Origin: Streptomyces sp. NBC_01381
Lineage (GTDB): Bacteria; Actinomycetota; Actinomycetes; Streptomycetales; Streptomycetaceae
DNA: 64,000 nt
Direction of reading: 5' to 3'
NCBI RefSeq assembly: GCF_026340305.1
Contig: NZ_JAPEPI010000001.1
Coordinates: forward strand, 3,844,001 to 3,908,000
Shown here: piece after piece, positions 31,687 through 40,201 of the stretch
How positions within the stretch are numbered: position 1 is the first letter of the stretch
Layout of the letters: every line of letters begins with the position of its first letter
Program-made: the position numbers and the translations under genes
Notes under the pieces: generated by a model
The model's input: the letters and a program-made list of their open reading frames with translations, nothing else
What the model was told of the DNA's origin: nothing
The model's database searches: none

Positions 31687-33117
31687 GTGAGCAACAACAA
31701 CGGCGGTGACGTCCGGCTCTGGGGCGGCCGGTTCGCGGACGGCCCGGCGGAGGCCCTGGCCAAGCTGTCGGCATCGGTCCACTTCGACTGGCGCCTCGCG
31801 CCGTACGACATCGCCGGTTCCCGCGCCCACGCGCGCGTGCTGCACAAGGCGGGGCTGCTCACCGAGGACGAGCTGACGCGCATGCTGGCCGGGCTCGACA
31901 AGCTTGAGGCCGATGTCGCCGACGGCTCGTTCGTCGGCACCATCGCCGACGAGGACGTGCACACCGCCCTGGAGCGCGGCCTGCTCGAGCGGCTCGGCCC
32001 GGATCTCGGCGGCAAGCTGCGCGCGGGGCGGTCGCGGAACGACCAGGTGGCGACGCTCTTCCGGATGTATCTGCGGGACCACGCCCGGATCATCGGCGGC
32101 CTGATCGCCGACCTCCAGGGCGCGCTCGTCGGCCTCGCCGAGGCGCACCCGGACGTCGCCATGCCGGGGCGCACGCACCTCCAGCACGCCCAGCCGGTGC
32201 TCTTCGCCCACCACGTCCTCGCGCACGTCCAGTCCCTCTCGCGGGACGCCGAGCGGCTGCGGCAGTGGGACGCGCGGACGGCCGTTTCGCCGTACGGCTC
32301 GGGAGCGCTCGCCGGATCGTCCCTCGGCCTCGACCCGGAGGCGGTCGCCAAGGACCTCGGCTTCGAGCACGGCAGCTCGGGCAACTCCATCGACGGGACG
32401 GCATCCCGGGACTTCGCGGCGGAGTTCGCCTTCATCACCGCGATGATCGGCGTGAACCTCTCCCGGATCGCGGAGGAGATCATCCTCTGGAACACGAAGG
32501 AGTTCTCCTTCGTCACCCTCCACGACGCCTTCTCGACCGGCTCGTCGATCATGCCGCAGAAGAAGAACCCGGACATCGCGGAGCTGGCGCGCGGCAAGTC
32601 GGGGCGTCTGATCGGCAACCTCACCGGGCTGATGGCGACGCTCAAGGCGCTGCCGCTCGCGTACAACCGCGACCTCCAGGAGGACAAGGAGCCGGTCTTC
32701 GACTCCTGCGACCAGCTGGAGGTCCTGCTCCCCGCCTTCACCGGCATGATGGCCACGCTCACCGTGCACCGCGAGCGCATGGAGGAGCTGGCCCCGGCCG
32801 GCTTCTCGCTCGCCACGGACATCGCCGAGTGGCTGGTCAAGCAGGGTGTGCCGTTCCGTGTCGCGCACGAGGTGGCCGGTGAGTGCGTCAAGGAGTGCGA
32901 GGCGCACGGCATCGAGCTCGACCAGCTGACGGACGAGCAGTTCGCCAAGATCTCCGAGCACCTCACCCCCGAGGTGCGCACCGTCCTGAACGTCCCCGGC
33001 GCCCTGGCTTCGCGCAGCGGCCGCGGCGGCACCGCGCCCTCGGCCGTCGCCGTCCAGCTCGCCGAGGTCAAGGCCGATCTGACGGTTCAGCAGGAGTGGG
33101 CCGCGGCGCGTAAGTGA
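31687..33117 (+). CDS. argH: Argininosuccinate lyase
   Basis: 476 residues, fumarase/aspartase superfamily; splits argininosuccinate to arginine and fumarate. Signatures: LWGGRFADGPAEAL at the N-terminus, the His-containing GRTHLQHAQPVLFAHH, and the catalytic-serine loop GSSIMPQKKNPDIAELARGK. GTG 31687 (VSNNNGGDV) is preferred because AAGGAG (31672-31677) is 9 bases away; the GTG at 31681 would be only 3 bases from it. Co-transcribed with argG. Confidence 0.96.
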   Translation: MSNNNGGDVRLWGGRFADGPAEALAKLSASVHFDWRLAPYDIAGSRAHARVLHKAGLLTEDELTRMLAGLDKLEADVADGSFVGTIADEDVHTALERGLLERLGPDLGGKLRAGRSRNDQVATLFRMYLRDHARIIGGLIADLQGALVGLAEAHPDVAMPGRTHLQHAQPVLFAHHVLAHVQSLSRDAERLRQWDARTAVSPYGSGALAGSSLGLDPEAVAKDLGFEHGSSGNSIDGTASRDFAAEFAFITAMIGVNLSRIAEEIILWNTKEFSFVTLHDAFSTGSSIMPQKKNPDIAELARGKSGRLIGNLTGLMATLKALPLAYNRDLQEDKEPVFDSCDQLEVLLPAFTGMMATLTVHRERMEELAPAGFSLATDIAEWLVKQGVPFRVAHEVAGECVKECEAHGIELDQLTDEQFAKISEHLTPEVRTVLNVPGALASRSGRGGTAPSAVAVQLAEVKADLTVQQEWAAARK

Positions 33118-33204
33118 CGCCGCCGCAGCGCGTGCCGCGTTGACGTGGGCATCGCGGGTTACGTTGGTCGCCATCCGCAAGGAGCCGACCGAACGGAGCC
33201 CGCG

Positions 33205-34179
33205 ATGCCCTTCGCACGTCTGGCCGCAGCGACCACCCCCACCGCCCACATCGGGTTCGGCCTCGCCGCCGTCGGCAGGCCCGGCTACATCACGCTCGGC
33301 CGCGACGCCGACCTGCCGCCTTCGCGCAGCGTCGAGGCCCTGCGCGAGCGCTCCCTCGAACTCCTCGACGCCGCCTACGCGTCGGGGGTCCGCTACTTCG
33401 ACGTGGCGCGCTCCTACGGCCGCTCCGAGGAGTTCCTCGCCGACTGGCTGCACGCAAGGCCCGACATCCGGGACGTCGTCGTCGGCAGCAAGTGGGGGTA
33501 CACGTACACGGCCGCCTGGCACACCCAGGTGGACGGGCCGCACGAGGTCAAGGACCACAGCGTCGCCGCGTACGTCCGTCAGCGCGAGGAGAGCGCCGAA
33601 CTGCTCGGCGACCGGCTCGACCTCTACCAGATCCACTCCGTCACGCCCGAGAGCCCGGCCCTCACCGACAAGGACCTGCACGCCAGGCTCGCCGAACTGG
33701 CGGCCGACGGCGTGACGGTGGGCCTCTCGGTGAGCGGCCCGGAGCAGGCCGCCGCGATCCGCGCCGCGCTCGCCGTGACCGTCGACGGCGAGCCCCTCTT
33801 CCGTACCGTCCAGGCCACGTACAACGCCCTGGAGACCTCGGCGGAAGCCGCGCTCGCCGAGGCGCATGACGCGGGGCTCACCGTCCTGGTCAAGGAAGGC
33901 ATGGCCAACGGTCGCCTCGCGGGGGAGCACGCACCGGCGGCCCTGCGCGAGGTCGCCGAGGCGACCGGGCTCGGCTGCGACGCGGTGGCCCTCGCCCTGG
34001 TGCTGCGCAAGCCGTGGGTGGGCGTCGTCCTCTCCGGGGCGGCCACCCCCGTACAGCTCGTCTCCAATCTGCACGCGGCGGCCGTCGACCTCGACGCGGA
34101 CCAGCTGGAGCGGCTCGCGGGGCTCGTGGAGGAGCCGGCGGCGTACTGGGAGCGGCGCGGGCAGCTGCCCTGGAGCTGA
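33205..34179 (+). CDS. Aldo/keto reductase family protein
   Basis: 324 residues. AKR barrel of a different subgroup from the enzyme at 20462-21448: GVRYFDVARSYGRSEEFLADWL supplies the Asp/Tyr pair, VVVGSKWGYTY the Lys and DLYQIHSV the His. Later segments TVLVKEGMANGRLAG and GVVLSGAATPVQLVSNL are typical. Substrate unknown. ATG 33205 has CGGAGCC upstream. Stands between argH and the TetR gene; nothing ties it to either. Confidence 0.88.
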   Translation: MPFARLAAATTPTAHIGFGLAAVGRPGYITLGRDADLPPSRSVEALRERSLELLDAAYASGVRYFDVARSYGRSEEFLADWLHARPDIRDVVVGSKWGYTYTAAWHTQVDGPHEVKDHSVAAYVRQREESAELLGDRLDLYQIHSVTPESPALTDKDLHARLAELAADGVTVGLSVSGPEQAAAIRAALAVTVDGEPLFRTVQATYNALETSAEAALAEAHDAGLTVLVKEGMANGRLAGEHAPAALREVAEATGLGCDAVALALVLRKPWVGVVLSGAATPVQLVSNLHAAAVDLDADQLERLAGLVEEPAAYWERRGQLPWS

Positions 34180-34236
34180 CCGACCTCGGCTCGACCCCAC
34201 CGGTGACCCCTCGCCGGTGAGAGCCGCGCATATCTC

Positions 34237-34268
34237 GTGAGACAAATCTGTCTCACACGGTCTATGCT
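34237..34268 (+). promoter_or_regulatory. TetR operator and leaderless promoter
   Basis: GTGAGACAAATCTGTCTCAC (34237-34256) is a perfect 8-base inverted repeat with a 4-base spacer. TATGCT (34263-34268) ends 6 bases before ATG 34275, so the transcript is probably leaderless and the palindrome covers the -35 region. A third half-site, TGTCTCA (34270-34275 region), overlaps the start codon. Autorepression by the TetR protein is inferred. Confidence 0.65.
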
Positions 34269-34274
34269 TGTCTC

Positions 34275-34826
34275 ATGTCAGTCGATCGCGACCAGGTGCT
34301 GCGCAGCGCCGCGGCGCTCCTCACCCGCAAAGGCTCCGCCACGATGGACGAGGTGGCCCGCGCGGCGGGGATCAGCCGAGCCACGCTGCACCGGCATTTC
34401 GCCGGGCGCGACGCCCTCGTACGAGCCCTCGAAGAGCTCGGGATCCAGGAGTTCGAGGCGGCCATCGACGCGGCCCGGCTCGGGGAGGGGAGCGCGGCGG
34501 ACGCGGTGCGCCGGCTCGTCAAGGAGATCGAGCCCGCGGCGGGACTGCTCGCGTTCCTCGTCACCGAGAACCAGCTCTTCGAGGGCGAAGAGCAGCACGA
34601 GGGCTGGGCCCGCCTCGACGCCTATGTGGCCGCGCTCTTCCGGCGCGGCCAGGAGGACGGCGAGTTCCGCATCGACCTGACCCCCGTGTGGCTCACAGAG
34701 GCGCTGTACGGACTGATCGGCTCGGGCGCCTGGGCCGTACTGGACGGCCGCGTGGCCGCCAAGGACTTCTCATACATGATCGCCGAGCTGCTGATCGGCG
34801 GCGCGCAACGGAGAGTGGAATCATGA
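34275..34826 (+). CDS. TetR family transcriptional regulator
   Basis: 183 residues. N-terminal helix-turn-helix (RSAAALLTRKGSATMDEVARAAGISRATLHRHFAGRDALVRAL in parts, residues 8-50) and a helical ligand-binding domain typical of repressors. ATG 34275 starts directly behind the -10 box. The stop overlaps the next gene's start (ATGA), so regulator and DHA2 exporter are translated together; the product most likely represses this pair through the palindrome upstream and is released by an exporter substrate. Confidence 0.92.
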   Translation: MSVDRDQVLRSAAALLTRKGSATMDEVARAAGISRATLHRHFAGRDALVRALEELGIQEFEAAIDAARLGEGSAADAVRRLVKEIEPAAGLLAFLVTENQLFEGEEQHEGWARLDAYVAALFRRGQEDGEFRIDLTPVWLTEALYGLIGSGAWAVLDGRVAAKDFSYMIAELLIGGAQRRVES

Positions 34827-36364
34827 CCAGCACCCAACAGCGGACCTCCCAGGCGGAGGTGGAGCGCAGTCCCGGGCGTTGGCTCGCGCTCGCCGTACTG
34901 GTGCTCGCCGTGCTCCTCGTCGCCGTCGACGCGACCGTCCTCGGTCTCGCGACGCCGTACATCAGCGAGGACCTCGAACCGACCGGTACGCAGCTGCTGT
35001 GGATCGGCGACATCTACTCGTTCGTCATCGCCGGTCTGCTCGTCTCCATGGGCAGCCTCGGCGACCGCATCGGCCGCAAGAAGCTGCTGCTGACCGGAGC
35101 GGTCGCCTTCGGCGCGGTCTCGGTGCTCAACGCCTATGCGACCTCGCCCGAAATGCTCATGCTGGCACGGGCGTTGCTCGGTGTCGCGGGTGCGACGCTG
35201 ATGCCGTCCACGCTCGCGCTGATCCGGAACATCTTCCACGACCCGCGCGAGCGCAGCCTCGCGGTCGGCATCTGGGGCGCCATGGCGTCGGCCGGTGCCG
35301 CCGTCGGCCCGGTCGTCGGCGGTTTCCTGCTCGAACACTTCTGGTGGGGCTCGGTCTTCCTGATCAACCTGCCGGTGATGGCCGTCCTGGTCCTGGTCGG
35401 CATCAAGTTCCTGCCAGAGTCGAAGAACCCGGCGCCGGGTCCCTGGGACCTGATCAGCGTCGTGCTCTCGCTCATCGGCATGATCGCCATCGTGTACGCC
35501 ATCAAGGAGGCGGCGGCGCACGGCATCCGCTGGGACGTCGGGGTGGCGGGCCTGCTCGGCGTGACCGCGCTGACCTGGTTCGTGCGACGCCAGCTCACGC
35601 TGACCGCGCCGCTCCTGGACATGCGGCTGTTCCGCAACCGCGGCTTCTCAGCGGCGGTGCTCGCCGATCTGCTGACCATCCTCGGCCTGTCCGGCCTGGT
35701 CTTCTTCCTCTCCCAGTTCCTGCAACTGGTGCAGGGGAGGCCGCCGTTCGAGGCGGGCCTCGCCGAACTGCCCGCCGCGGTGGGCGCGGTGGGCGCCGGT
35801 CTGATCGCGGGCATGGTCGCGCGGCGGTTCTCCGTCCGCGTGGTGGTCGCGGGCGGACTCGCGGCGGTCGGCGTCGCGCTCGCGGCGCTCACCACCCTGA
35901 GCCAGTCCACCGGCTATCCGATCCTGGGAGCTCTGCTCCTGATCGTCGGCATCGGCGCGGGCTTCTCGTTCACGGTGACCGCCGACGTCATCCTCTCCGG
36001 CGTTCCGAAGGAGCAGGCCGGCGCGGCCTCCGCGGTCTCGGAGACCGCGTACGAACTGGGCGCGGCGCTGGGTATCGCGTTGCTCGGCACCATTGTGACC
36101 GGGGTGTACCGGGACTTCACCGCCCCGGCCGGCACCCCGCCCGAGGTGGCTTCGGCCGCGCACGAGTCACTGGGCGGCGCGGTCGAATCGGTGGCGGGGC
36201 TTCCGGCCCAGCAGTCCCAGGAGCTGTTGGCCTCGGCGCAGGAGGCCTTTGTCGACGGGCTGCGCTTGGCCGCCGGGGTCGGCGCGGCGGTGCTGCTGGC
36301 GACTGCGGTGGCGGCGTGGTTCCTCTTGAAGGGCTCGAAGCTGGAGGACGGCGTGGAGCACTGA
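34823..36364 (+). CDS. MFS transporter, DHA2 (14-helix) drug exporter family
   Basis: 513 residues. Fourteen hydrophobic helices; motif A as GSLGDRIGRKKLLL between helices 2 and 3, motif C-like GAAVGPVVGGFLLEHFWW in helix 5, and the DHA2-type central pair. It resembles SmvA/EmrB proton-coupled exporters of drugs, dyes or disinfectants. Coupled to the tetR gene by a four-base overlap. The 3' flank carries an interspersed hairpin repeat that may end transcription from both sides. Confidence 0.9.
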   Translation: MTSTQQRTSQAEVERSPGRWLALAVLVLAVLLVAVDATVLGLATPYISEDLEPTGTQLLWIGDIYSFVIAGLLVSMGSLGDRIGRKKLLLTGAVAFGAVSVLNAYATSPEMLMLARALLGVAGATLMPSTLALIRNIFHDPRERSLAVGIWGAMASAGAAVGPVVGGFLLEHFWWGSVFLINLPVMAVLVLVGIKFLPESKNPAPGPWDLISVVLSLIGMIAIVYAIKEAAAHGIRWDVGVAGLLGVTALTWFVRRQLTLTAPLLDMRLFRNRGFSAAVLADLLTILGLSGLVFFLSQFLQLVQGRPPFEAGLAELPAAVGAVGAGLIAGMVARRFSVRVVVAGGLAAVGVALAALTTLSQSTGYPILGALLLIVGIGAGFSFTVTADVILSGVPKEQAGAASAVSETAYELGAALGIALLGTIVTGVYRDFTAPAGTPPEVASAAHESLGGAVESVAGLPAQQSQELLASAQEAFVDGLRLAAGVGAAVLLATAVAAWFLLKGSKLEDGVEH

Positions 36365-36368
36365 GAGG

Positions 36369-36404
36369 AGCGCCCCGGAGGGGCGCGGGGAACTGCGCGA
36401 CCAG
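36369..36404 (-). repeat. 36-bp interspersed repeat, copy 2 (inverted)
   Basis: AGCGCCCCGGAGGGGCGC followed by GGGGAACTGCGCGACCAG; reverse complement of 3905-3940 with a single mismatch in the hairpin loop. Lies between the convergent MFS and plsC genes, five bases after the MFS stop, where its hairpin could act as a bidirectional terminator. Confidence 0.75.
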
Positions 36405-36434
36405 CCACATGCGGCCCGCAGGCGAAGGCAGAAG

Positions 36435-37106
36435 CTACGCAGCTTTCGCCTTCGTGGCGTACATGTCCACGTACTCCTGACCGGACAGCTGCATGACCTC
36501 CGTCATCACGGAGTCCGTCACCGCCCGCAGCACATAGCGGTCGCGGTCCATGCCCTCGTAGCGGGAGAACTCCATCGGCTCGCCGAAGCGGACCGTCACC
36601 CGGCCGGGCCGGGGGAGTCCCTTGCCGCCGGGCTGGAGCTTGTCCGTGCCGATCATCGCGAAGGGGACGACGGGCGCGCCGGTCATCAGGGTGAGGCGCG
36701 CGATGCCCGTGCGGCCGCGGTACAGGCGGCCGTCGGGGGAACGGGTGCCCTCCGGGTAGATGCCGAAGAGCTTGCCCTCCTCAAGCACGCGCCGCCCCGT
36801 CATCAGCGCCGCGACACCGCCGTGGCCGCCGTCGCGGTCCACGGGGATCATTCCGGAGCCGGTGAAGAACCAGGCCATCAGGCGGCCCTTGAGCCCCTTG
36901 CCCGTGACGTACTCGTCCTTGCCGATGAAGAACACCGGACGCGGGCACACCAGAGGCATGATCATCGAGTCGATGAACGTGAGGTGGTTTCCGGCCATGA
37001 TGACCGGACCGGTGCCCGGAATGTTCTCGGCGCCTTCCACCCGTGGGCGGAACATCAGACGCAAGATCGGTCCGAGTACTGCCTTGATGAGCGCGAGACG
37101 GGACAA
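36435..37106 (-). CDS. 1-acyl-sn-glycerol-3-phosphate acyltransferase (PlsC family)
   Basis: 223 residues. Membrane-associated enzyme that adds the second acyl chain to lysophosphatidate. The four acyltransferase blocks are visible: catalytic AGNHLTFIDSMIM (H-x4-D), GMIPVDRDGG, GIYPEGTRSPDG and GAPVVPFAMIG. The frame is open to 37310, but TTG 37106 (LSRLALIKAVLG) has GGAGGG 4 bases upstream and yields the normal short length with an N-terminal hydrophobic helix. The C-terminus (YVDMYATKAKAA) is charged. Confidence 0.88.
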   Translation of the reverse strand: MSRLALIKAVLGPILRLMFRPRVEGAENIPGTGPVIMAGNHLTFIDSMIMPLVCPRPVFFIGKDEYVTGKGLKGRLMAWFFTGSGMIPVDRDGGHGGVAALMTGRRVLEEGKLFGIYPEGTRSPDGRLYRGRTGIARLTLMTGAPVVPFAMIGTDKLQPGGKGLPRPGRVTVRFGEPMEFSRYEGMDRDRYVLRAVTDSVMTEVMQLSGQEYVDMYATKAKAA

Positions 37107-37472
37107 CGGGCCCTCCGGTGTCAACGGGTCGACGACGAGTATGTGCAGGTGAGGACGATACTCGCGGGTCCCCGCTCTCCGCACATCGGGTTCATGCACT
37201 CGATACGCAGAGTTGACCTGAGTTTGCGTGGTGTTGCCCTTGGAACGTCCTCCCTGGGGCGACCGTATCCCCGTGGGGCACAAGTGGCGCGTACTAGTGG
37301 TCCTTGTCACGCGCCGCAGTCACCCGCAGCCATGACGTGACGGGCCCCGCACACCAGTGGCCATCCCGCATCACCCTTCCGTTCGGCCCAGGGTCTCCCA
37401 TCCGTCACGCGGCGGCACCTACGATCGTGCCGCTTTGTCAGGTGCAAGGCAGCACATCGGGAGGAGCGCTCA
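37107..37472. other. 366-base divergent intergenic region (plsC / glpQ)
   Basis: Should contain the promoters of both flanking genes. I can see TACGAT (37420-37425) and GGGAGGAGCG as a ribosome-binding site for glpQ, and a loose repeat GTCACGCGCC / GTCACCCGCA (37308-37330) whose 13-base period does not fit a PHO box. No small gene or strong hairpin stands out. Confidence 0.4.
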
Positions 37473-38642
37473 ATGGCTACGCAGAAGTCGAGGCAGTCGG
37501 GGTCGGGGGAGCAGCGGCCGGGGCGGCGCGCGGTGCTCGGGGCGGCGGTGCTCGGGGCGGGCACGGCCGTCGTGGGGCTGCCCGGCGTGGCGAGAGCCGA
37601 CGCGAAGCACGGACACGGGGGTTACAAGACCCTGCCGGTGCCGACGATCGTCGCGCACCGCGGTACCAGCGGGTACCGCCCCGAGCACACGCTCGGCTCG
37701 TACCAGCTCGCCCTCGACATGGGCGCCCACGTCATCGAGCAGGACGTCGTGCCCACCAAGGACGGCCATCTCGTATGCCGTCACGAGAACGACATCACCG
37801 CGACGACGGATGTCTCGGCGCACCCCGAGTTCGCGTCCCGCAAGACCACCAAGTCCGTGGACGGCACCTCGTTCACGGGCTGGTTCACCGAGGACTTCAC
37901 GCTCGCCGAGCTGAAGACGCTGCGCGCCAAGGAGCGCATCCCGGGCACCCGCCAGCGCAACACGCTCTACGACGGCCGCTGGGACGTGCCCACCCTGGAA
38001 GAGGTCTTCCAGTGGGCCGACAAGCAGGGGCGCAAGCACGGCAAGCAGATCTGGCTGCACATCGAGACCAAGCACCCCACGTACTTCCGCAAGCTGGGCC
38101 TCGGCCTGGAGGAGCCGCTCGCCAAGCTCCTGCGCAAGTACGGCCGGCACAAGAAGGACGCGCCGAACTTCCTGCAGTCCTTCGAGCCGAGCAGCATCCA
38201 GCGCCTGAACAAGCTGGTCGACGCGCCGCTGGTGGTGCTCCTGTCCACCGCGGCCTCCCGCCCCTGGGACTTCGTCGAGGCGGGCGACCCGCGCACCGTC
38301 GCCGATCTCATCAAGCCCGATGGCCTCAAGTGGATGGCGTCGTACGCACAGGGCATCGGCCCCACCCTCGACCTCGTCATCCCGAAGAACCCGGACGGCA
38401 GCCTCGGCACCCCGTCCACGCTGGTCAAGGACGCGCACGCGGCGGGCCTTGTCCTGCACCCGTACACGATGCGCAACGAGAACACCTTCCTGCCCACGAA
38501 CTTCAAGAAGGGCACCGACCCGGCCGCCTACGGCGACGCCTTCGGTGCCTTCAAGGCGTACTTCGAGACGGGCATCGACGGCATCTTCTCGGACAACCCG
38601 GACACCGCGCTGCTCGCGGCCGCCGACTTCGTCAACAGCTGA
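37473..38642 (+). CDS. glpQ: Glycerophosphodiester phosphodiesterase, Tat-exported
   Basis: 389 residues. Hydrolyses glycerophosphodiesters to glycerol-3-phosphate and alcohol, supplying phosphate and carbon. A twin-arginine signal (GRRAVLGAAVLGAGTAVVG, cleavage near ARA-DAK) predicts export in folded form. GDPD motifs: IVAHRGTSGYRPEHTLGSYQLALDMGAHVIEQDVV (shown in parts) with the catalytic His, VCRHENDI and LHIETKHP. Complete in length for the GlpQ family. S. coelicolor glpQ genes are phosphate-regulated; I cannot see a clear PHO box here. A terminator follows. Confidence 0.93.
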   Translation: MATQKSRQSGSGEQRPGRRAVLGAAVLGAGTAVVGLPGVARADAKHGHGGYKTLPVPTIVAHRGTSGYRPEHTLGSYQLALDMGAHVIEQDVVPTKDGHLVCRHENDITATTDVSAHPEFASRKTTKSVDGTSFTGWFTEDFTLAELKTLRAKERIPGTRQRNTLYDGRWDVPTLEEVFQWADKQGRKHGKQIWLHIETKHPTYFRKLGLGLEEPLAKLLRKYGRHKKDAPNFLQSFEPSSIQRLNKLVDAPLVVLLSTAASRPWDFVEAGDPRTVADLIKPDGLKWMASYAQGIGPTLDLVIPKNPDGSLGTPSTLVKDAHAAGLVLHPYTMRNENTFLPTNFKKGTDPAAYGDAFGAFKAYFETGIDGIFSDNPDTALLAAADFVNS

Positions 38643-38669
38643 TCGCCCGGCCCCGGTTGGGGTGAGAGA

Positions 38670-38703
38670 CGGCCGCTCCGGCAACCTGCCGCCGGGGCGG
38701 CCG
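38670..38703 (+). terminator. Terminator after glpQ
   Basis: CGGCCGCTCCGG (38670-38681) pairs with CCGGGGCGGCCG (38692-38703), 12 base pairs with one G-T wobble and a 10-base loop. Confidence 0.7.
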
Positions 38704-38716
38704 CGTCACGGCGGGC

Positions 38717-39232
38717 ATGACCACCCAGCTCATCCCCGCACTGCGTCCGCTCCTCGCCGCCGAGGCGTCCGCCGCCGCCCTCGGCTCCGGCGCAGACCCC
38801 GGTGACCTCGAACAGGCCGTCTGGCTGCGCCTCCTGGAGCGGATGGACGCCGACGGCCCACCCGCCGACCCGGCCACCTGGCTGCGCGGCGCCGTCGCCG
38901 CCGAGGCGCGGCGCAGCCGGCGTACGGCGGAGCGCGAGGTGCGGTACGCGACCGAACCCGCCGACGACATCGAGTGCGGCCCCGAGCAGCGCGCCCTGCG
39001 GGCCGACCGGGACCGCACCCTGTACGCGGCGGTCCGCAGGCTGCCAGGACGCTGCCCCGGCCTCATGGCGGCACTCCTGTCCCCCGAGGACCTCACTTAC
39101 CGGGAGATCGCAGGCGAGTTGGGAATGTCACAGGGCAGTCTGGGGCCGGAACGTTCCCGATGCCTGGGATGCCTGCGCAGAATGCTCGCGGCGGAGGTTG
39201 CAGCTCCTGAACCGCGGGGAAAGGAGCGTTAG
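38717..39232 (+). CDS. Small sigma-70-like (ECF-type) RNA polymerase sigma factor
   Basis: 171 residues. An acidic sigma2-like segment (DPGDLEQAVWLRLLERMDAD, PATWLRGAVAAEARRSRR) and a sigma4-like helix-turn-helix (CPGLMAALLSPEDLTYREIAGELGMSQGSLGPERSRCLGCLRRML in parts) are present. The region 2 is short and degenerate compared with typical ECF factors, so it may be a weak or specialised sigma. No anti-sigma gene is adjacent. Start ATG 38717 lacks an obvious ribosome-binding site. A GNAT gene follows after 37 bases, probably in the same transcript. Confidence 0.75.
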   Translation: MTTQLIPALRPLLAAEASAAALGSGADPGDLEQAVWLRLLERMDADGPPADPATWLRGAVAAEARRSRRTAEREVRYATEPADDIECGPEQRALRADRDRTLYAAVRRLPGRCPGLMAALLSPEDLTYREIAGELGMSQGSLGPERSRCLGCLRRMLAAEVAAPEPRGKER

Positions 39233-39269
39233 ACAACCGGCGGAGCAGGTGAGCGGGAGGCATGCACAC

Positions 39270-39773
39270 ATGGGCATGAGTGTGACGATCTCGGCGGCGG
39301 ACGGACAGGACGCCGAGAAGATCCTCAAACTGCAGTACCTGTGCTACCAGAGCGAGGCCGAGCTGTACGGCGACTACTCCATCGAGCCGCTCACGCAGAC
39401 CCTCGACTCCATCAAGGCCGAACTGGCCACGGGCGACGTCCTGGTGGCGCGGCTCGGCGACGAAGTGGTGGCTTCCGTGCGCGGCACGGTCGACCCCGAC
39501 GGCACGGCGCGGATCAACAAGCTCATCGTCCATCCCCGGATGCAGCGGCACGGCCTGGGCGGCCGGCTCCTGGAGGCGATAGAGCAGCGGCTCGGCGCGG
39601 GCGGCAGCACCAAGTGCTTCCAGCTCTTCACCGGGCACCGCAGCGAGCAGAACCTGCAGCTCTACCGCAAGCACGGCTACACCGCGGTGGGCACCCGGCG
39701 GGTCAACGAACGCCTGACGCTGGTCACGCTCTCCAAGGACGCGGAGGCCAACACCTACGTCGCTAGCGCGTAG
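39270..39773 (+). CDS. GNAT family N-acetyltransferase
   Basis: 167 residues. Acetyl-CoA-binding block INKLIVHPRMQRHGLGGRLLEAIEQRLG (about residues 82-110, in parts), preceded by VASVRGTVDPDGTARI and followed by FTGHRSEQNLQLYRKHGYTAVG. ATG 39270 is chosen, GGGAGG being 9 bases upstream; ATG 39276 is possible. Substrate unknown. Its end overlaps the convergent membrane-protein gene by 11 bases. Confidence 0.88.
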   Translation: MGMSVTISAADGQDAEKILKLQYLCYQSEAELYGDYSIEPLTQTLDSIKAELATGDVLVARLGDEVVASVRGTVDPDGTARINKLIVHPRMQRHGLGGRLLEAIEQRLGAGGSTKCFQLFTGHRSEQNLQLYRKHGYTAVGTRRVNERLTLVTLSKDAEANTYVASA

Positions 39774-40200
39774 CCCTGCGCGCCTTGTTCAGCCAGAATA
39801 TGGCGGTGACCGGCAGGATCACCGGGATGAAGAGATAGCCCATGCCGAAGTCCGACCAGACCGTCGCGTCGGGGAAGGCGGACGGCTCGACGAGCGTCCA
39901 CGTGCCCACGGCGAGGACGCCCACCAGCTCGGCGGCGCAGCACACCAGCGCCGCCCTGCGGGCCTTCTCGCCGCCACGGACCAGCGAGTACGTGATGAAG
40001 CCGTAGACGAGCCCGGCGATCGCGGACAGCGTGTACGCGAGCGGGGCCTTGTCGAAGTCCGACGAGATCTGCACGGCGGAGCGCGACATGGCGCCGACGA
40101 CCATCACGCCGTACAGCCAGACCAGGAGGATGCCGGGTCCGGCGATGAGCTTCTGGCGGGCCGGAGCCGCCCCGTCCTTGTCGGGCTCGGTCACCGCCAC
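39763..40200 (-). CDS. Small integral membrane protein, unknown function
   Basis: 145 residues with four hydrophobic helices (ILLVWLYGVMVVGAMSRSAV, YTLSAIAGLVYGFITYSLV, ALVCCAAELVGVLAVGTWTLV, FIPVILPVTAIFWLN) and a short charged N-terminus. GTG 40200 (VAVTEPDKDG) follows GGGGAGG with 5 bases and begins 1 base after the upstream gene's stop, so both genes form an operon. No family recognised; the paired membrane genes may encode subunits of one complex. Confidence 0.7.
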   Translation of the reverse strand: MAVTEPDKDGAAPARQKLIAGPGILLVWLYGVMVVGAMSRSAVQISSDFDKAPLAYTLSAIAGLVYGFITYSLVRGGEKARRAALVCCAAELVGVLAVGTWTLVEPSAFPDATVWSDFGMGYLFIPVILPVTAIFWLNKARRATR

Positions 40201-40201
40201 C

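Noticed and set aside
31528..34245. 905-codon open frame antisense to argH and the aldo/keto reductase gene
   Set aside because: Composition and lack of motifs mark it as a shadow of argH and the neighbouring gene.
37300..37472. PHO box (PhoP site) before glpQ
   Set aside because: The best repeat, GTCACGCGCC/GTCACCCGCA, has a 13-base instead of 11-base period and lacks the GTTCA core.
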